NCBI GenBank assembly: GCA_903821365.1
Contig: CAIJKY010000005.1
Span: 62,001 to 126,000, forward strand
Reading direction: 5' to 3'
Source of the DNA: an uncultured bacterium
GTDB lineage: Bacteria > Patescibacteriota > Saccharimonadia > Saccharimonadales > Saccharimonadaceae
DNA length: 64,000 nt
The notes beneath the pieces are model-generated. The model saw nothing but the letters and a program-made list of their open reading frames with translations. It made no database searches and had not been told where the DNA came from. Below, piece after piece: positions 24,640 through 32,721 of the stretch (the stretch's first letter is position 1; each line of letters opens with the position of its first letter). A program made the translations under genes and the position numbers.

Positions 24640-25950
24640 ATGACGCTTAGCCACGCCCACAACACATTCAATTATGAACAGTACAGCTTTGACGAAGCAA
24701 CCGGCATTGCCAGCTTCCATTATAATTTTGATGGAAGTCGTAACTTTACTGAGACGCTCCAGTTTACTACTATCCACAAAGACTGTGACCACGACGTACT
24801 TGAAGCCGCCATGCGCCTCAGCTTCATGTTGATTGGCATGTCGTATTTCAAACTATTTCCTGTTAAAAAGGTTCGATTTTTGAACGGTGCACTTGATACA
24901 AAAGCGGCTGATTTTTTAAATCAGGTTTATCCAAATGGCTTAAGTCAGTTTTTGTTCGAAAACCAGCTATCACCAAGCGACTTGCCAGTTTTTGAAGCGA
25001 CTACGCATCCATACAAGCCGCAGAAATATGCCGGTGATGGTGTTATTGCCATGCAAAGCGGCGGCAAAGATTCTCTGCTCACCGCCAGCTTGCTTGATGC
25101 TCAAAATATTCACTACACACCGTGGTATATGCAGTATGGCAATGATGCGTACCCAGAGGTGCTCGACATGCTCTCATCCGCACCACGCACCATCCAGCGC
25201 CAGATTGATCGTGCAGCGCTCAAGGCAGCCAAAGCCGATGGTGGGCTTGATGGTCACGTACCGATTACTTTTATGGTAATGAGCTTCGCACTGATCGATG
25301 CCATTCTACATAACGAAAACATGGTGCTGGTCTCTATCGGTGCCGAGGGCGAAGAAGCACACGAACATATTGGCGAATTGGCAGTTAATCATCAATGGTC
25401 GAAAACTTGGGATGCGGAAAAGTTATTTGCAAATTTTGTATACGAGAATATCTCGTCAAACTTGTTTGTCGGTTCGCCACTGCGTGCGCTCAGCGAATTA
25501 AGAATTGTTCAACTGTTTTCGGATATAGCCTGGCCAAAATATAGCCATTATTTTTCATCATGCAATCTCGCGAATTACCAGCAGGGACACGCTCGGCGCA
25601 CACTGACATGGGACGGCACCTGCCCAAAGTGTGCCAATGCCTTCTTGCTCTTTGCGCCCTTCATCGAGCCAGTCGAGCTACGGTCAATCATCGGCGGCAA
25701 TCTTATGGCAAAGCCCGAACTCGTCGATACATTTAAGGGCTTGCTCGGCATCGATGGAGTCATGAAACCATTCGAGTGCATTGGCGAAACCGAAGAGCTT
25801 CGCTACGCGTATCATTGGGCACGCACGAAATGGGGCAGTGAGGCGTATCAGTTGCCATTTGTTGTGCCACTATCGGAATTTGATTACATGCATCGTGGCG
25901 AGCAACAGGCTTGGACTGAACATTTTTTAGGAATTAATACCGATCAATAA
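24640..25950 (+). CDS. murL: MurL-like UDP-MurNAc-L-Ala-L-Glu epimerase candidate
   Basis: 436 residues. By recollection of the MurL family from Xanthomonas, the layout fits: an N-terminal block with FDEATGIASFHYNFDG and SYFKLFPVKKV, ADFLNQVYPNGLSQFLFEN, an adenylating PP-loop-like SGGKDSLL (about residue 145), EGEEAHEHIGELAVNHQWSK, and a cysteine motif TCPKCANAFLLFAPF. MurL uses ATP to invert the terminal L-Glu of UDP-MurNAc-L-Ala-L-Glu, replacing the glutamate racemase route. Position directly behind murD, with GGGAG as Shine-Dalgarno and a 9-nt gap, supports this. The alternative is another PP-loop ATPase of unknown role. Confidence 0.7.
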   Translation: MTLSHAHNTFNYEQYSFDEATGIASFHYNFDGSRNFTETLQFTTIHKDCDHDVLEAAMRLSFMLIGMSYFKLFPVKKVRFLNGALDTKAADFLNQVYPNGLSQFLFENQLSPSDLPVFEATTHPYKPQKYAGDGVIAMQSGGKDSLLTASLLDAQNIHYTPWYMQYGNDAYPEVLDMLSSAPRTIQRQIDRAALKAAKADGGLDGHVPITFMVMSFALIDAILHNENMVLVSIGAEGEEAHEHIGELAVNHQWSKTWDAEKLFANFVYENISSNLFVGSPLRALSELRIVQLFSDIAWPKYSHYFSSCNLANYQQGHARRTLTWDGTCPKCANAFLLFAPFIEPVELRSIIGGNLMAKPELVDTFKGLLGIDGVMKPFECIGETEELRYAYHWARTKWGSEAYQLPFVVPLSEFDYMHRGEQQAWTEHFLGINTDQ

Positions 25951-25957
25951 AAAGGCG

Positions 25958-25987
25958 GGTGTGGGTGCCCGCTTGGACACCCACACC
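25958..25987 (-). terminator. Terminator of the 25990 gene
   Basis: Perfect 10-bp stem GGTGTGGGTG (25958-25967) / CACCCACACC (25978-25987). On the minus strand it is followed by CGCCTTTTT. It lies between converging transcripts and may also stop the MurL-like gene. Confidence 0.85.
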
Positions 25988-25989
25988 GG

Positions 25990-26556
25990 TCACAGCTTTC
26001 CGAGTGCATCCATCGCTTCGTTGTAGCCACTGACGTTGCTACCGTTGAGGGCGGCCTCTCCAGCGATGAGTGCTCTGCTGAGCGTCTGTTGCCGTCTAGA
26101 CAGCCTCTCGATTATATCCGGCAGTACCACGAAAAAGAGTTTCATCCGCTCGTGGCCGCCTTCGGTGTTGACATCGATGGAGTTGTAGGCGACGGTAGCC
26201 CATGCCAGCAGCACGTATTCGCTGTCGGCGCTCAGATTGACATTGCCCCGACGCCGAGCGTAGAAACGCCAGACGTCATTTGGTATCTCTATCTTTCGCA
26301 TCTGCGGCATCTTCTCGTACTCGTGCCGCAGAAAACGAGCCAGGATCAGCCCGCCGACGCCGAGTGCCGCCAGTATGCCGGCGCTGCTGTATGCCCAGGC
26401 GGCCGCAGTTTGGATGCCGCCGAAGAACAAGCCGACGGCCAAGATCGTCACCGAGAGGCCGTATCCAGTCATGACGCGCGTCAACCATTGCCTATCCTTG
26501 GCATCATCCTTAGCATCCACGTCGTCTTGGTGGGTGTACAGCTTCATACCATCCAC
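25990..26556 (-). CDS. Unknown two-TM membrane protein (GC-rich cassette)
   Basis: Not recognised; 188 residues. A charged N-terminus (DDVDAKDDAKDRQW) precedes two hydrophobic segments (about residues 33-52 and 56-73), then a soluble C-terminal domain with DVWRFYARRRGNVNL, EYVLLAWATVAYNSIDV and PDIIERLSRRQQTL. The layout resembles the protein at 10680 (two TM helices, then a charged helical tail), although I see no clear sequence identity. A GAGGAG/GGAGAG Shine-Dalgarno region precedes the ATG. The gene is GC-rich relative to neighbours, monocistronic and ends in a strong terminator. Confidence 0.65.
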   Translation of the reverse strand: MDGMKLYTHQDDVDAKDDAKDRQWLTRVMTGYGLSVTILAVGLFFGGIQTAAAWAYSSAGILAALGVGGLILARFLRHEYEKMPQMRKIEIPNDVWRFYARRRGNVNLSADSEYVLLAWATVAYNSIDVNTEGGHERMKLFFVVLPDIIERLSRRQQTLSRALIAGEAALNGSNVSGYNEAMDALGKL

Positions 26557-26591
26557 GCTCTCTCCACTCCTCGAAGAACTGTAACAACAAT

Positions 26592-26597
26592 ATTATA
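26592..26597 (-). promoter_or_regulatory. -10 box of the 25990 gene
   Basis: TATAAT on the minus strand, giving a leader of about 30 nt with GAGGAG. It is back to back with the prfB promoter. Confidence 0.5.
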
Positions 26598-26625
26598 TAA
26601 TCATTCCCAAACAATAGCCATAATA

Positions 26626-26631
26626 TATACT
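26626..26631 (+). promoter_or_regulatory. -10 box of prfB, leaderless
   Basis: TATACT, 7 nt to ATG 26639. Confidence 0.55.
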
Positions 26632-26638
26632 AAAGCTA

Positions 26639-27733
26639 ATGAACCAAGACCTAAAACGCTCCGCCGACCTTGCCGATGCCCTCGAAGCCGCACTCGTTAC
26701 CCTTAATATTGCCGAACTCGAGCGTCAGCACGACGAGCTCGCCGATGAATTGGCTCAGCCTGATGCTTGGAGCGACGCCGAAGCCGCCAGCGCCAAATCT
26801 CAAGCATTGGCAAAACTGGCACAGCGCATCACGCCATGGCGAGAATTGCAAACGCAGCTGCAAGAAATTCAAGACCTGCTCGACCTCCAAGATGATTCAC
26901 TCGCCGAAGAGCTTGAGCATCAGCTTGGCCACGCCGAAGCTCGTTTCGCCGATTTGCACCGCGAACTATTATTTAATGGTATTTACGATGATCACGATGC
27001 TGTATTGAGCCTTCACGCCGGTGCCGGTGGCGTTGACGCCATGGACTGGACGGCTATGTTGCTGCGCATGTATCTTCGCTGGGCCGAAGATAAAGGTTTT
27101 AAAACTGATATTGTTGATCAGTCCAGCGGTGAGGAAGCAGGCATTAAAAGCGTTACACTAACGATTCGCGGTAGCTACGCCTATGGTCGCTTACGCAGTG
27201 AGCATGGCGTTCATCGCCTAGTGCGCCTCAGTCCTTTCAACGCTGATAGTTTACGCCAAACCAGCTTTGCGCTCGCAGAAGTAATGCCAGTTATTGATTC
27301 GCCCGACGAAGTGACCATCGACGAAAAAAATCTGCGTGTCGATGTTTACCGCGCTGGTGGTCACGGTGGCCAAAGCGTTAACACCACTGACTCGGCTGTT
27401 CGCATTACGCATATTCCAACGGGCATTGTGGTCGCCATCCAAAACGAACGTAGCCAGCTGCAAAATAAAGCTACCGCTATGAGCATCCTCCGCGCCAAGC
27501 TTGCCCAAGCTCAAATGGAACAGCACACCGAAACACTGGCCGAACTCCGTGGTCCAAGCAAATCTGCAGAGTGGGGCAGTCAGATTCGCAACTACGTCCT
27601 CCATCCGTACACATTAGTAAAAGATGCCCGCACAAAATACGAAGAACATGATGCCGCCGGTGTACTTGATGGGCGTCTCGACGGTTTTATGAATGCCTAC
27701 CTCGAAGCCGCCTCCCAACAACAGAATAGTTGA
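26639..27733 (+). CDS. prfB: Peptide chain release factor 2
   Basis: Releases the nascent chain at UGA and UAA. The class I release factor core is complete: HAGAGGVDAMDWTAMLLRMY, the tripeptide-anticodon region with SPF in VRLSPFNADSLRQTSF (diagnostic of RF2), and the catalytic GGQ in AGGHGGQSVNTT. Length 364 is normal. The gene is a single uninterrupted frame: the autoregulatory +1 frameshift with in-frame UGA seen in many bacteria is absent. The gene starts 7 nt after its -10 box. Confidence 0.95.
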   Translation: MNQDLKRSADLADALEAALVTLNIAELERQHDELADELAQPDAWSDAEAASAKSQALAKLAQRITPWRELQTQLQEIQDLLDLQDDSLAEELEHQLGHAEARFADLHRELLFNGIYDDHDAVLSLHAGAGGVDAMDWTAMLLRMYLRWAEDKGFKTDIVDQSSGEEAGIKSVTLTIRGSYAYGRLRSEHGVHRLVRLSPFNADSLRQTSFALAEVMPVIDSPDEVTIDEKNLRVDVYRAGGHGGQSVNTTDSAVRITHIPTGIVVAIQNERSQLQNKATAMSILRAKLAQAQMEQHTETLAELRGPSKSAEWGSQIRNYVLHPYTLVKDARTKYEEHDAAGVLDGRLDGFMNAYLEAASQQQNS

Positions 27734-27750
27734 TTTTAAAGCAATTTTAT

Positions 27751-27780
27751 TATATAGTCCGATCACCCGGAAGTACCGGG
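27751..27780 (+). promoter_or_regulatory. Promoter and leader hairpin of the 27801 gene
   Basis: AT-rich TATATA -10 candidate (27751-27756), then the perfect hairpin CCCGG-AAGTA-CCGGG (27766-27780), then Shine-Dalgarno GTGGAGG before ATG 27801. Confidence 0.45.
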
Positions 27781-27800
27781 CTAGTGTCAGTGGAGGCAGC

Positions 27801-28337
27801 ATGACCAACGACGCGTCAAGTGCGCTGTGCCCGCCCGACGGGATGTTCCTCGGTGTCGCCATTCCTGGGGAGGCGCTGAAGTGGCCCTTTCCGGTTGACG
27901 GCTTCCGAACGCAAGATATCATCGATGCGGCCAGCGCCGCTGCGGGCGATCAGCTTCTCGACGACTTCGTCTGGGGCCTGAGCGGCTGTAGTGAGGTTGT
28001 CAGGGGCAGGCCTGCTCGAACGCCGCGTTTCACGGCGACCATTTCATCGGCTCGACAGACGCTTCGGGGCTGGCTGCCGGGAGATGTCCAGGCGGCGCAA
28101 TGCCAAGATGTCGTCGAAGGGCGCGATGGCGCCCCCGGCTGCAACGCGGCAATGACGTTCACGCTGTGGAATGCTGGAAACCACGGCCAACTGATCTACA
28201 ACGAAGCGCCTGCGACTCTGCCGTCGCTTCGTCTCGGCTCCATCTTTTGGGCGACGGTGCATCCGTACATCAAGCTAGACGCCCACAAGCAAGCCCACGC
28301 CCAGTGGCTCGCCCGAGCCGCCCTCGTCCCTCACTGA
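27801..28337 (+). CDS. Unknown protein (GC-rich cassette)
   Basis: Not recognised; 178 residues, no membrane segment or signal peptide. Recognisable features are a proline-rich start (CPPDGMFLGVAIPGEALKW), TQDIIDAASAAAGDQLLDDF, GCSEVVRGRPARTPRF and an aromatic segment GSIFWATVHPYIKLDAHKQ near the C-terminus. ATG 27801 is preferred because of GGAGG at 7-nt spacing; the longer frame from 27693 reads through prfB's end, the -10 and a leader hairpin. GC content and codon choice differ visibly from prfB and ftsE on either side. It is a monocistronic unit ended by a long GC-rich terminator. Confidence 0.6.
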   Translation: MTNDASSALCPPDGMFLGVAIPGEALKWPFPVDGFRTQDIIDAASAAAGDQLLDDFVWGLSGCSEVVRGRPARTPRFTATISSARQTLRGWLPGDVQAAQCQDVVEGRDGAPGCNAAMTFTLWNAGNHGQLIYNEAPATLPSLRLGSIFWATVHPYIKLDAHKQAHAQWLARAALVPH

Positions 28338-28348
28338 GACGAGTCATC

Positions 28349-28418
28349 GCGCCGCTCCGGTGGGATTCGAGTGTGACCTCAGTGGTTGCCTTGTCCCGCC
28401 GGAGTCGGCGCTATTTTC
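28349..28418 (+). terminator. Long GC-rich terminator of the 27801 gene
   Basis: GCGCCGCTCCGG (28349-28360) pairs with CCGGAG-T-CGGCGC (28399-28411, one bulge). An inner GGGA/TCCC extends it, and TATTTTC follows. Confidence 0.8.
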
Positions 28419-28438
28419 ATGACGCACACGCTTAAAGA

Positions 28439-28447
28439 TGCTACAAT
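28439..28447 (+). promoter_or_regulatory. Extended -10 promoter of ftsE, leaderless
   Basis: TG-C-TACAAT (hexamer 28442-28447), 8 nt to ATG 28456. Confidence 0.6.
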
Positions 28448-28455
28448 TATGTTCG

Positions 28456-29190
28456 ATGATTCTTCTCGATAGGGTAACAAAAGTTTATGGCAAAGAAGCC
28501 AATCCTGCGCTCAACCGGGTCAGCCTCCATATTGGCCCCAAAGAGTTTGTTATTTTAGTTGGCACCAGTGGTGCCGGCAAATCAACGCTTCTCAAACTGC
28601 TCACTCGTGAAGAAAAGCCAACCAGCGGCAAAATTGTCGTTGGCGGCATCGACTACGACACACTAAAAGACAAGCATATCCCATTGCTTCGTCGTAAAAT
28701 TGGCACCGTTTTTCAAGACTTTAAATTATTACCAAATCGTACCGTTTACGAAAACATCGCCTTTGCTATGGAAATCGTCGGCATGAGCAACCACGAAATC
28801 AACAACACCGTGCCAAAAGTAATCGACCTTGTTGGACTCGAAGGCAAAGCCAAAAAGTTTCCGCACCAACTTTCAGGTGGCGAAAAGCAGCGTGTCGCCA
28901 TCGCGCGCGCCGTTGCACGCCAGCCCAAGATTCTCATTGCCGATGAGCCAACCGGAAACCTTGACCCAAAGCACAGCTGGGATATCGTTCGTCTCCTTGA
29001 AAAGATCAATCGCTACGGCACGACAGTACTTCTTACAACACATAACCAAGAAATTGTAAATAAATTACAACGCCGCGTTATCACGATTGACCACGGCAAA
29101 CTCGTCGAAGATCAAGCCGTCGGTAGCTATCGCCAAGGAGTCGCAGCGGTTGAAACGCTCGACCCAGATAGGGGGCAGATAAAAGTATGA
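28456..29190 (+). CDS. ftsE: Cell division ATP-binding protein FtsE
   Basis: ATPase of the FtsEX complex that transmits ATP hydrolysis across the membrane to peptidoglycan hydrolases at the septum. Walker [11 protein letters not shown]-loop region [10 protein letters not shown], signature [15 protein letters not shown], Walker [12 protein letters not shown] and the H-loop TTHNQEIV are all present. 244 residues from the chosen ATG; a start at 28438 would lie within the promoter. It overlaps ftsX by 4 nt. Confidence 0.95.
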   Translation: MILLDRVTKVYGKEANPALNRVSLHIGPKEFVILVGTSGAGKSTLLKLLTREEKPTSGKIVVGGIDYDTLKDKHIPLLRRKIGTVFQDFKLLPNRTVYENIAFAMEIVGMSNHEINNTVPKVIDLVGLEGKAKKFPHQLSGGEKQRVAIARAVARQPKILIADEPTGNLDPKHSWDIVRLLEKINRYGTTVLLTTHNQEIVNKLQRRVITIDHGKLVEDQAVGSYRQGVAAVETLDPDRGQIKV

Positions 29191-30143
29191 ACCGCCGTTG
29201 GAGAATCACCGTCCGCCGTGTTTTGCAGTATGGTTTCTATAACTTTATGCGTAATGCCTGGCTTACAACCGCAGCTACCGTGGTTATGAGTATTACGCTT
29301 ATGGTAATCGTTAGCAGCTTTATGCTCCGCATGACGTTCGCTGATACCATCGATGTTATCCGTAGCCGTATTGACGTCTCAATTTATCTCAAAGACGGTA
29401 TTACCGATAGCGAACGTGCTAAGCTCACCACTGCGCTGAAACAGTTGCCGATCGTCACCAGCATCGAGTACATCAGCAAAGATCAAGCTCTTGCTAATTT
29501 CCGTCAACAAAACAGTAGCGACAAGCAGCAGCTTAGCGCCATCCAGGAGCTACAAGAACTCCAAAATAATCCACTTCCAGCGAGTCTCCGAGTAAAAAAT
29601 AATGACCCGAATCGTTTAAAAGAGGTGAGTGATCTCGCCACCAGTAGCCAATATAAAAACCTGCTCGCCCCTGACATCCCACCGTCCAACTCCGGCGAGA
29701 GACGCGACGCTATTGATCGTATTGCCAATTGGTCACGCACCTTTGAGACGGCTAGTCTTGTTGCTTCAATCATTTTTGTAGTTATCTCGGTGCTCATCAT
29801 TTTCAATACTATCCGTATGGCCATTTATAATCGTAAAGATGAAATCGAAATGATGCGACTTATCGGCGCGAACCCAAGCTTCATACGCGGTCCATTTATA
29901 GTCGAAGCAATTCTTTACGGCGTCTTTGCCGCAACGATATGCTCAGTTTTACTGTACGCGTTATTGCTTACACAACCGCAGTCACTGACACAATTCTCCA
30001 GTCAAGGCATCCAGGTAGAGCGCACTCTCAGTGTCTTTCACAATTTCCCATATCTAGTAGTGCCTGCGCTTGCCGCTATCGGTATCGCTATCGGTTTCTT
30101 CTCATCGAGCCTGGCTATCCGTCGCTATTTGAAAGACGGCTAG
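29187..30143 (+). CDS. ftsX: Cell division protein FtsX
   Basis: Membrane partner of FtsE, 318 residues. TM1 is near residues 22-45 (WLTTAATVVMSITLMVIV). A large extracellular loop (about 50-190), the predicted docking site for hydrolase coiled coils, is followed by three more TM helices (about 193-213, 242-262, 285-307) with the conserved KDEIEMMRLIGANPSFIRGPF between them. The ATGA overlap with ftsE shows coupled translation. Two secreted coiled-coil CHAP hydrolases follow downstream, matching FtsEX-PcsB systems. Confidence 0.93.
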   Translation: MNRRWRITVRRVLQYGFYNFMRNAWLTTAATVVMSITLMVIVSSFMLRMTFADTIDVIRSRIDVSIYLKDGITDSERAKLTTALKQLPIVTSIEYISKDQALANFRQQNSSDKQQLSAIQELQELQNNPLPASLRVKNNDPNRLKEVSDLATSSQYKNLLAPDIPPSNSGERRDAIDRIANWSRTFETASLVASIIFVVISVLIIFNTIRMAIYNRKDEIEMMRLIGANPSFIRGPFIVEAILYGVFAATICSVLLYALLLTQPQSLTQFSSQGIQVERTLSVFHNFPYLVVPALAAIGIAIGFFSSSLAIRRYLKDG

Positions 30144-30370
30144 CAGACGACAAGTTGACACCTGCTCATTACTTTTTCACAATAGTAAATAGGTGAGCGT
30201 CACCGCTGATAACGCTTGTGTTATCCACAAATTAGCCTCTTTTATCCACAGAAAGTTTGATTAATGCTCGAAAGCCGTGCATAATTGAAATCACTTAGTC
30301 CACCATAGCTAAAAATGATCAAAACAATCACAAACGGGCATCAAACATAACGCCAAAGGGTCCTATTTCT
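30144..30370. other. 227-bp intergenic region with two DnaA boxes
   Basis: Holds a TTGACA-like site (about 30153) with CACAAT 17 nt further, two perfect TTATCCACA boxes (30221-30229 and 30242-30250), and an 80-nt stretch leading to the TTG start of the first CHAP gene. No ORF or RNA gene was recognised. Confidence 0.5.
30221..30250 (+). promoter_or_regulatory. Tandem DnaA boxes
   Basis: Two exact TTATCCACA sequences in the same orientation, starting 21 bp apart, that is two helical turns. They sit upstream of a division-linked hydrolase gene; no dnaA gene is near, so an operator role is more likely than an origin. Confidence 0.6.
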
Positions 30371-31471
30371 TTGAAACGTCGCAATTATCTCTATCGCTAC
30401 GGCTTAGCTACGCTTGCGCTTCTTATGGCAGCGACACCAGCGACCGCCCGGGCTATCGACTACCAATCAGAAATTAACAATCTGCAAAATGATATCAGCT
30501 CTTTAAATGGGCCGTTGCAAGACACCATCGCCCAGGCAGGGACACTCGAGCAAGCTGTTGCTCAACTCAACAATCAAATCGCCGACCTCCAAAACCGTAT
30601 TGCGGCCAACCAGCAAACGCGTGCCAATCTAACCGTCAGCATCGACAAAGCTCAAGCCGATATCAAAATTCGCACCGAGACACTCGGCAAAACGATTAAG
30701 TCGATGTACGTCGACAGCGATGTCACTGACCTTGAAAAAGTCGCCTCAAGCAGCAGCATCAGTGAGTTTATTGACAAGCAAGAGTATCGCAATAAAATCC
30801 GTGACCGCGTCCAAACTGCCATGAAGCAGATCCAAGAACTCAAAGTCCAGCTCGAGGGTCAAAAAACACAAATCGATCAGCTCATTAAAGATGACGAGAC
30901 CCTCCGCGGCCAAATCGCACTCCAGCAGGCCGCTCAAGCCCAATTGCTTGTCCAGACTCGGGGTCAAGAAGCCGAGTATCAAAAACAGATAGCCAGCAAA
31001 CGCAACCAAATCAACGACTTGCTCGTTGCTCAGGCCGCCGCTAACCGTAATATCGGTGGTGGCGCGAACGTCACTGCTGGCGACCCTGCGAAAGGTGGGT
31101 ATCCTGCCGCCCTCAACAACGCACCAAAAGATTCACTTGTCGACCCTTGGGGCATGTATAACCGTGAGTGTGTTAGCTATGTCGCTTGGAAAGTTCAGCA
31201 AAAGATTGGCCGCATGCCCTATTGGGGTGGGCGAGGCAACGCCAACCAGTGGCCAAGTAGCGCTCGCGCCGACGGCATTGCCGTTGGTTCAACGCCGCGC
31301 GCCGGTGCAGTCGCAATCTCAATGGCTGGCTACTACGGCCACGCTATGTGGGTCGAAAACGTCCTCCCAGGTGGCATGATTCATGTCAGCCAGTACAACT
31401 ATGAGGTCCAAGGACTCTACTCCGAAATGACCATTTCTGGCAATGGCCTCATTTACATCTATTTTCAGTAA
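30371..31471 (+). CDS. Secreted coiled-coil CHAP peptidoglycan hydrolase (PcsB-like), copy 1
   Basis: 366 residues. The signal peptide (MKRRNYLYRYG, hydrophobic ATLALLMAA, then TARA) only exists if translation begins at TTG 30371, which I therefore accept. A long coiled coil (about 30-220, rich in Q, L and I) precedes a C-terminal CHAP domain (about 250-366) with catalytic Cys in YNRECVSYVAWK and His in YYGHAMWVEN. This is the architecture of PcsB, whose coiled coil binds the FtsX loop. It lies 227 bp after ftsX and is paralogous to the next gene over its whole length. Confidence 0.88.
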   Translation: MKRRNYLYRYGLATLALLMAATPATARAIDYQSEINNLQNDISSLNGPLQDTIAQAGTLEQAVAQLNNQIADLQNRIAANQQTRANLTVSIDKAQADIKIRTETLGKTIKSMYVDSDVTDLEKVASSSSISEFIDKQEYRNKIRDRVQTAMKQIQELKVQLEGQKTQIDQLIKDDETLRGQIALQQAAQAQLLVQTRGQEAEYQKQIASKRNQINDLLVAQAAANRNIGGGANVTAGDPAKGGYPAALNNAPKDSLVDPWGMYNRECVSYVAWKVQQKIGRMPYWGGRGNANQWPSSARADGIAVGSTPRAGAVAISMAGYYGHAMWVENVLPGGMIHVSQYNYEVQGLYSEMTISGNGLIYIYFQ

Positions 31472-31492
31472 TACTATAGCCACATAACCATA

Positions 31493-31522
31493 TTGACATT
31501 AGCACAAGCATTATGCTAATGT
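31493..31522 (+). promoter_or_regulatory. TTGACA / TGC-TAATGT promoter with internal palindrome, leaderless
   Basis: TTGACA (31493-31498), 18-nt spacer, TG-C-TAATGT (hexamer 31517-31522), 7 nt to ATG 31530. CATTAGCA (31497-31504) and TGCTAATG (31514-31521) form a perfect inverted repeat between and over the two promoter elements. Confidence 0.65.
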
Positions 31523-31529
31523 AGAGAAA

Positions 31530-32675
31530 ATGCAGCCAACACAAAAAGTCAAAACGGTTCCTATTTACCATCCTGCGCATCACACGACGCAACGGGTTAT
31601 CGCGTTGTTTCTTGCGGTCGTGATCATGCTATCGCCGCTCTCGGTATTGCCGGTACTTGCACAAGATTACAGCAGCCAGGTTAACTCCGTCCAAAGCGAG
31701 ATCAACAGCTACCAAGCCGCCCAGGTCCGTCTCAATAACTACGCTGACAACCTCGAAGCCGCACTTCAACAGTCAAACGATCAGCTTCGCGATGTCCAAG
31801 CTCAAATAGCGCTCAACCAAGCCAAATACGATGCGCTCACCAGTGAACTTATCTACCGCGCCAGTGATGTAAAAGCCAAGAGCAATCAAGTTGGCAGCGT
31901 GATTCGTGCCAATTATGTCGATACCGATATTAGCTCCGTCGAACTGTTCGCCGCCAGCGGCAGCCTCAGTGATTACATTGATCGCTTTGAATACCGCGAC
32001 CGTTTAGGTAGTCAGTTACAAAGCAGCCTCCGCCAATTAACAACCGCCCAAGACCAAGTAAAAGCTCAACAGCAAGAAGTTGATAAAATCCTCCGCGACG
32101 GCAAAGCGATGCGTGACACACTTGTCAAAAAGACCGAAGAGCAAAACGAACTGCTGAGCCGCACCCGAGGTCAGCAAGCAGCCTATACTAAGCTTATTTC
32201 TGAGCGTAACGCCAACATCGCCACACTTCGTGCCAATCAGCTCAGCGCCAACCAAACCGCTTTTAGCGGTGGGGAACTGGTCGCGGGTGACCCGAACAAA
32301 GGTGGCTATCCTGCGAAATGGGCCGATGCCGACCAAGACAGCCTCGTCGATGACTGGGGCCTCTATAACCGTGAATGCGTCAGTTACACAGCTTGGAAAG
32401 TCGAGCAGTCGGGCAAACGCATGCCGTACTGGGGTGGGCGAGGCAATGCTAACCAATGGCCAAGCAGTGCCCAGGCCGACGGTATCGCTACTGGCAATGA
32501 GCCACGTAAAGGCGCGGTTGCCATTGCTCTCATCGGCCCTTATGGCCACGCAATGTATGTCGAGGACGTTCTCGCCGGTGGTAAAATCCGCATCAGCGAG
32601 TTCAACTACTACGTTACCGGTACTTATACCGAACGCATCGTCAGCGGCGCTAATTTGACCTACATTTACTTCTAA
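31530..32675 (+). CDS. Secreted coiled-coil CHAP peptidoglycan hydrolase (PcsB-like), copy 2
   Basis: 381 residues, a full-length paralogue of copy 1: signal peptide (about residues 20-45, ending VLAQD), coiled coil (about 45-235) and CHAP domain with Cys in YNRECVSYTAWK and His in PYGHAMYVED. The block PYWGGRGNANQWPSSA is identical in both. It differs in having its own promoter, which belongs to a TTGACA/TAATGT class shared with the genes at 35553 and 61508, so the two copies are probably used under different conditions. Likely FtsEX-activated or a general cell-wall remodelling enzyme. Confidence 0.88.
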   Translation: MQPTQKVKTVPIYHPAHHTTQRVIALFLAVVIMLSPLSVLPVLAQDYSSQVNSVQSEINSYQAAQVRLNNYADNLEAALQQSNDQLRDVQAQIALNQAKYDALTSELIYRASDVKAKSNQVGSVIRANYVDTDISSVELFAASGSLSDYIDRFEYRDRLGSQLQSSLRQLTTAQDQVKAQQQEVDKILRDGKAMRDTLVKKTEEQNELLSRTRGQQAAYTKLISERNANIATLRANQLSANQTAFSGGELVAGDPNKGGYPAKWADADQDSLVDDWGLYNRECVSYTAWKVEQSGKRMPYWGGRGNANQWPSSAQADGIATGNEPRKGAVAIALIGPYGHAMYVEDVLAGGKIRISEFNYYVTGTYTERIVSGANLTYIYF

Positions 32676-32721
32676 AGCTATTCCTTTGCGTCATACAATC
32701 TGCTACCATAAGCAGGATATT

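Noticed and set aside
26089-26706. Plus-strand ORF over the 25990 gene and the prfB promoter
   Set aside because: It runs through two promoters and a start region and has shadow-like composition (many Pro/Arg/Cys). The minus-strand frame has a Shine-Dalgarno and terminator.
26639-27733. Programmed frameshift in prfB
   Set aside because: The frame is continuous from ATG to stop, and no in-frame TGA or slippery CTTT site precedes the core.
30144-30370. Replication origin because of two DnaA boxes
   Set aside because: Only two boxes, no dnaA or dnaN nearby and no clear AT-rich unwinding repeats.
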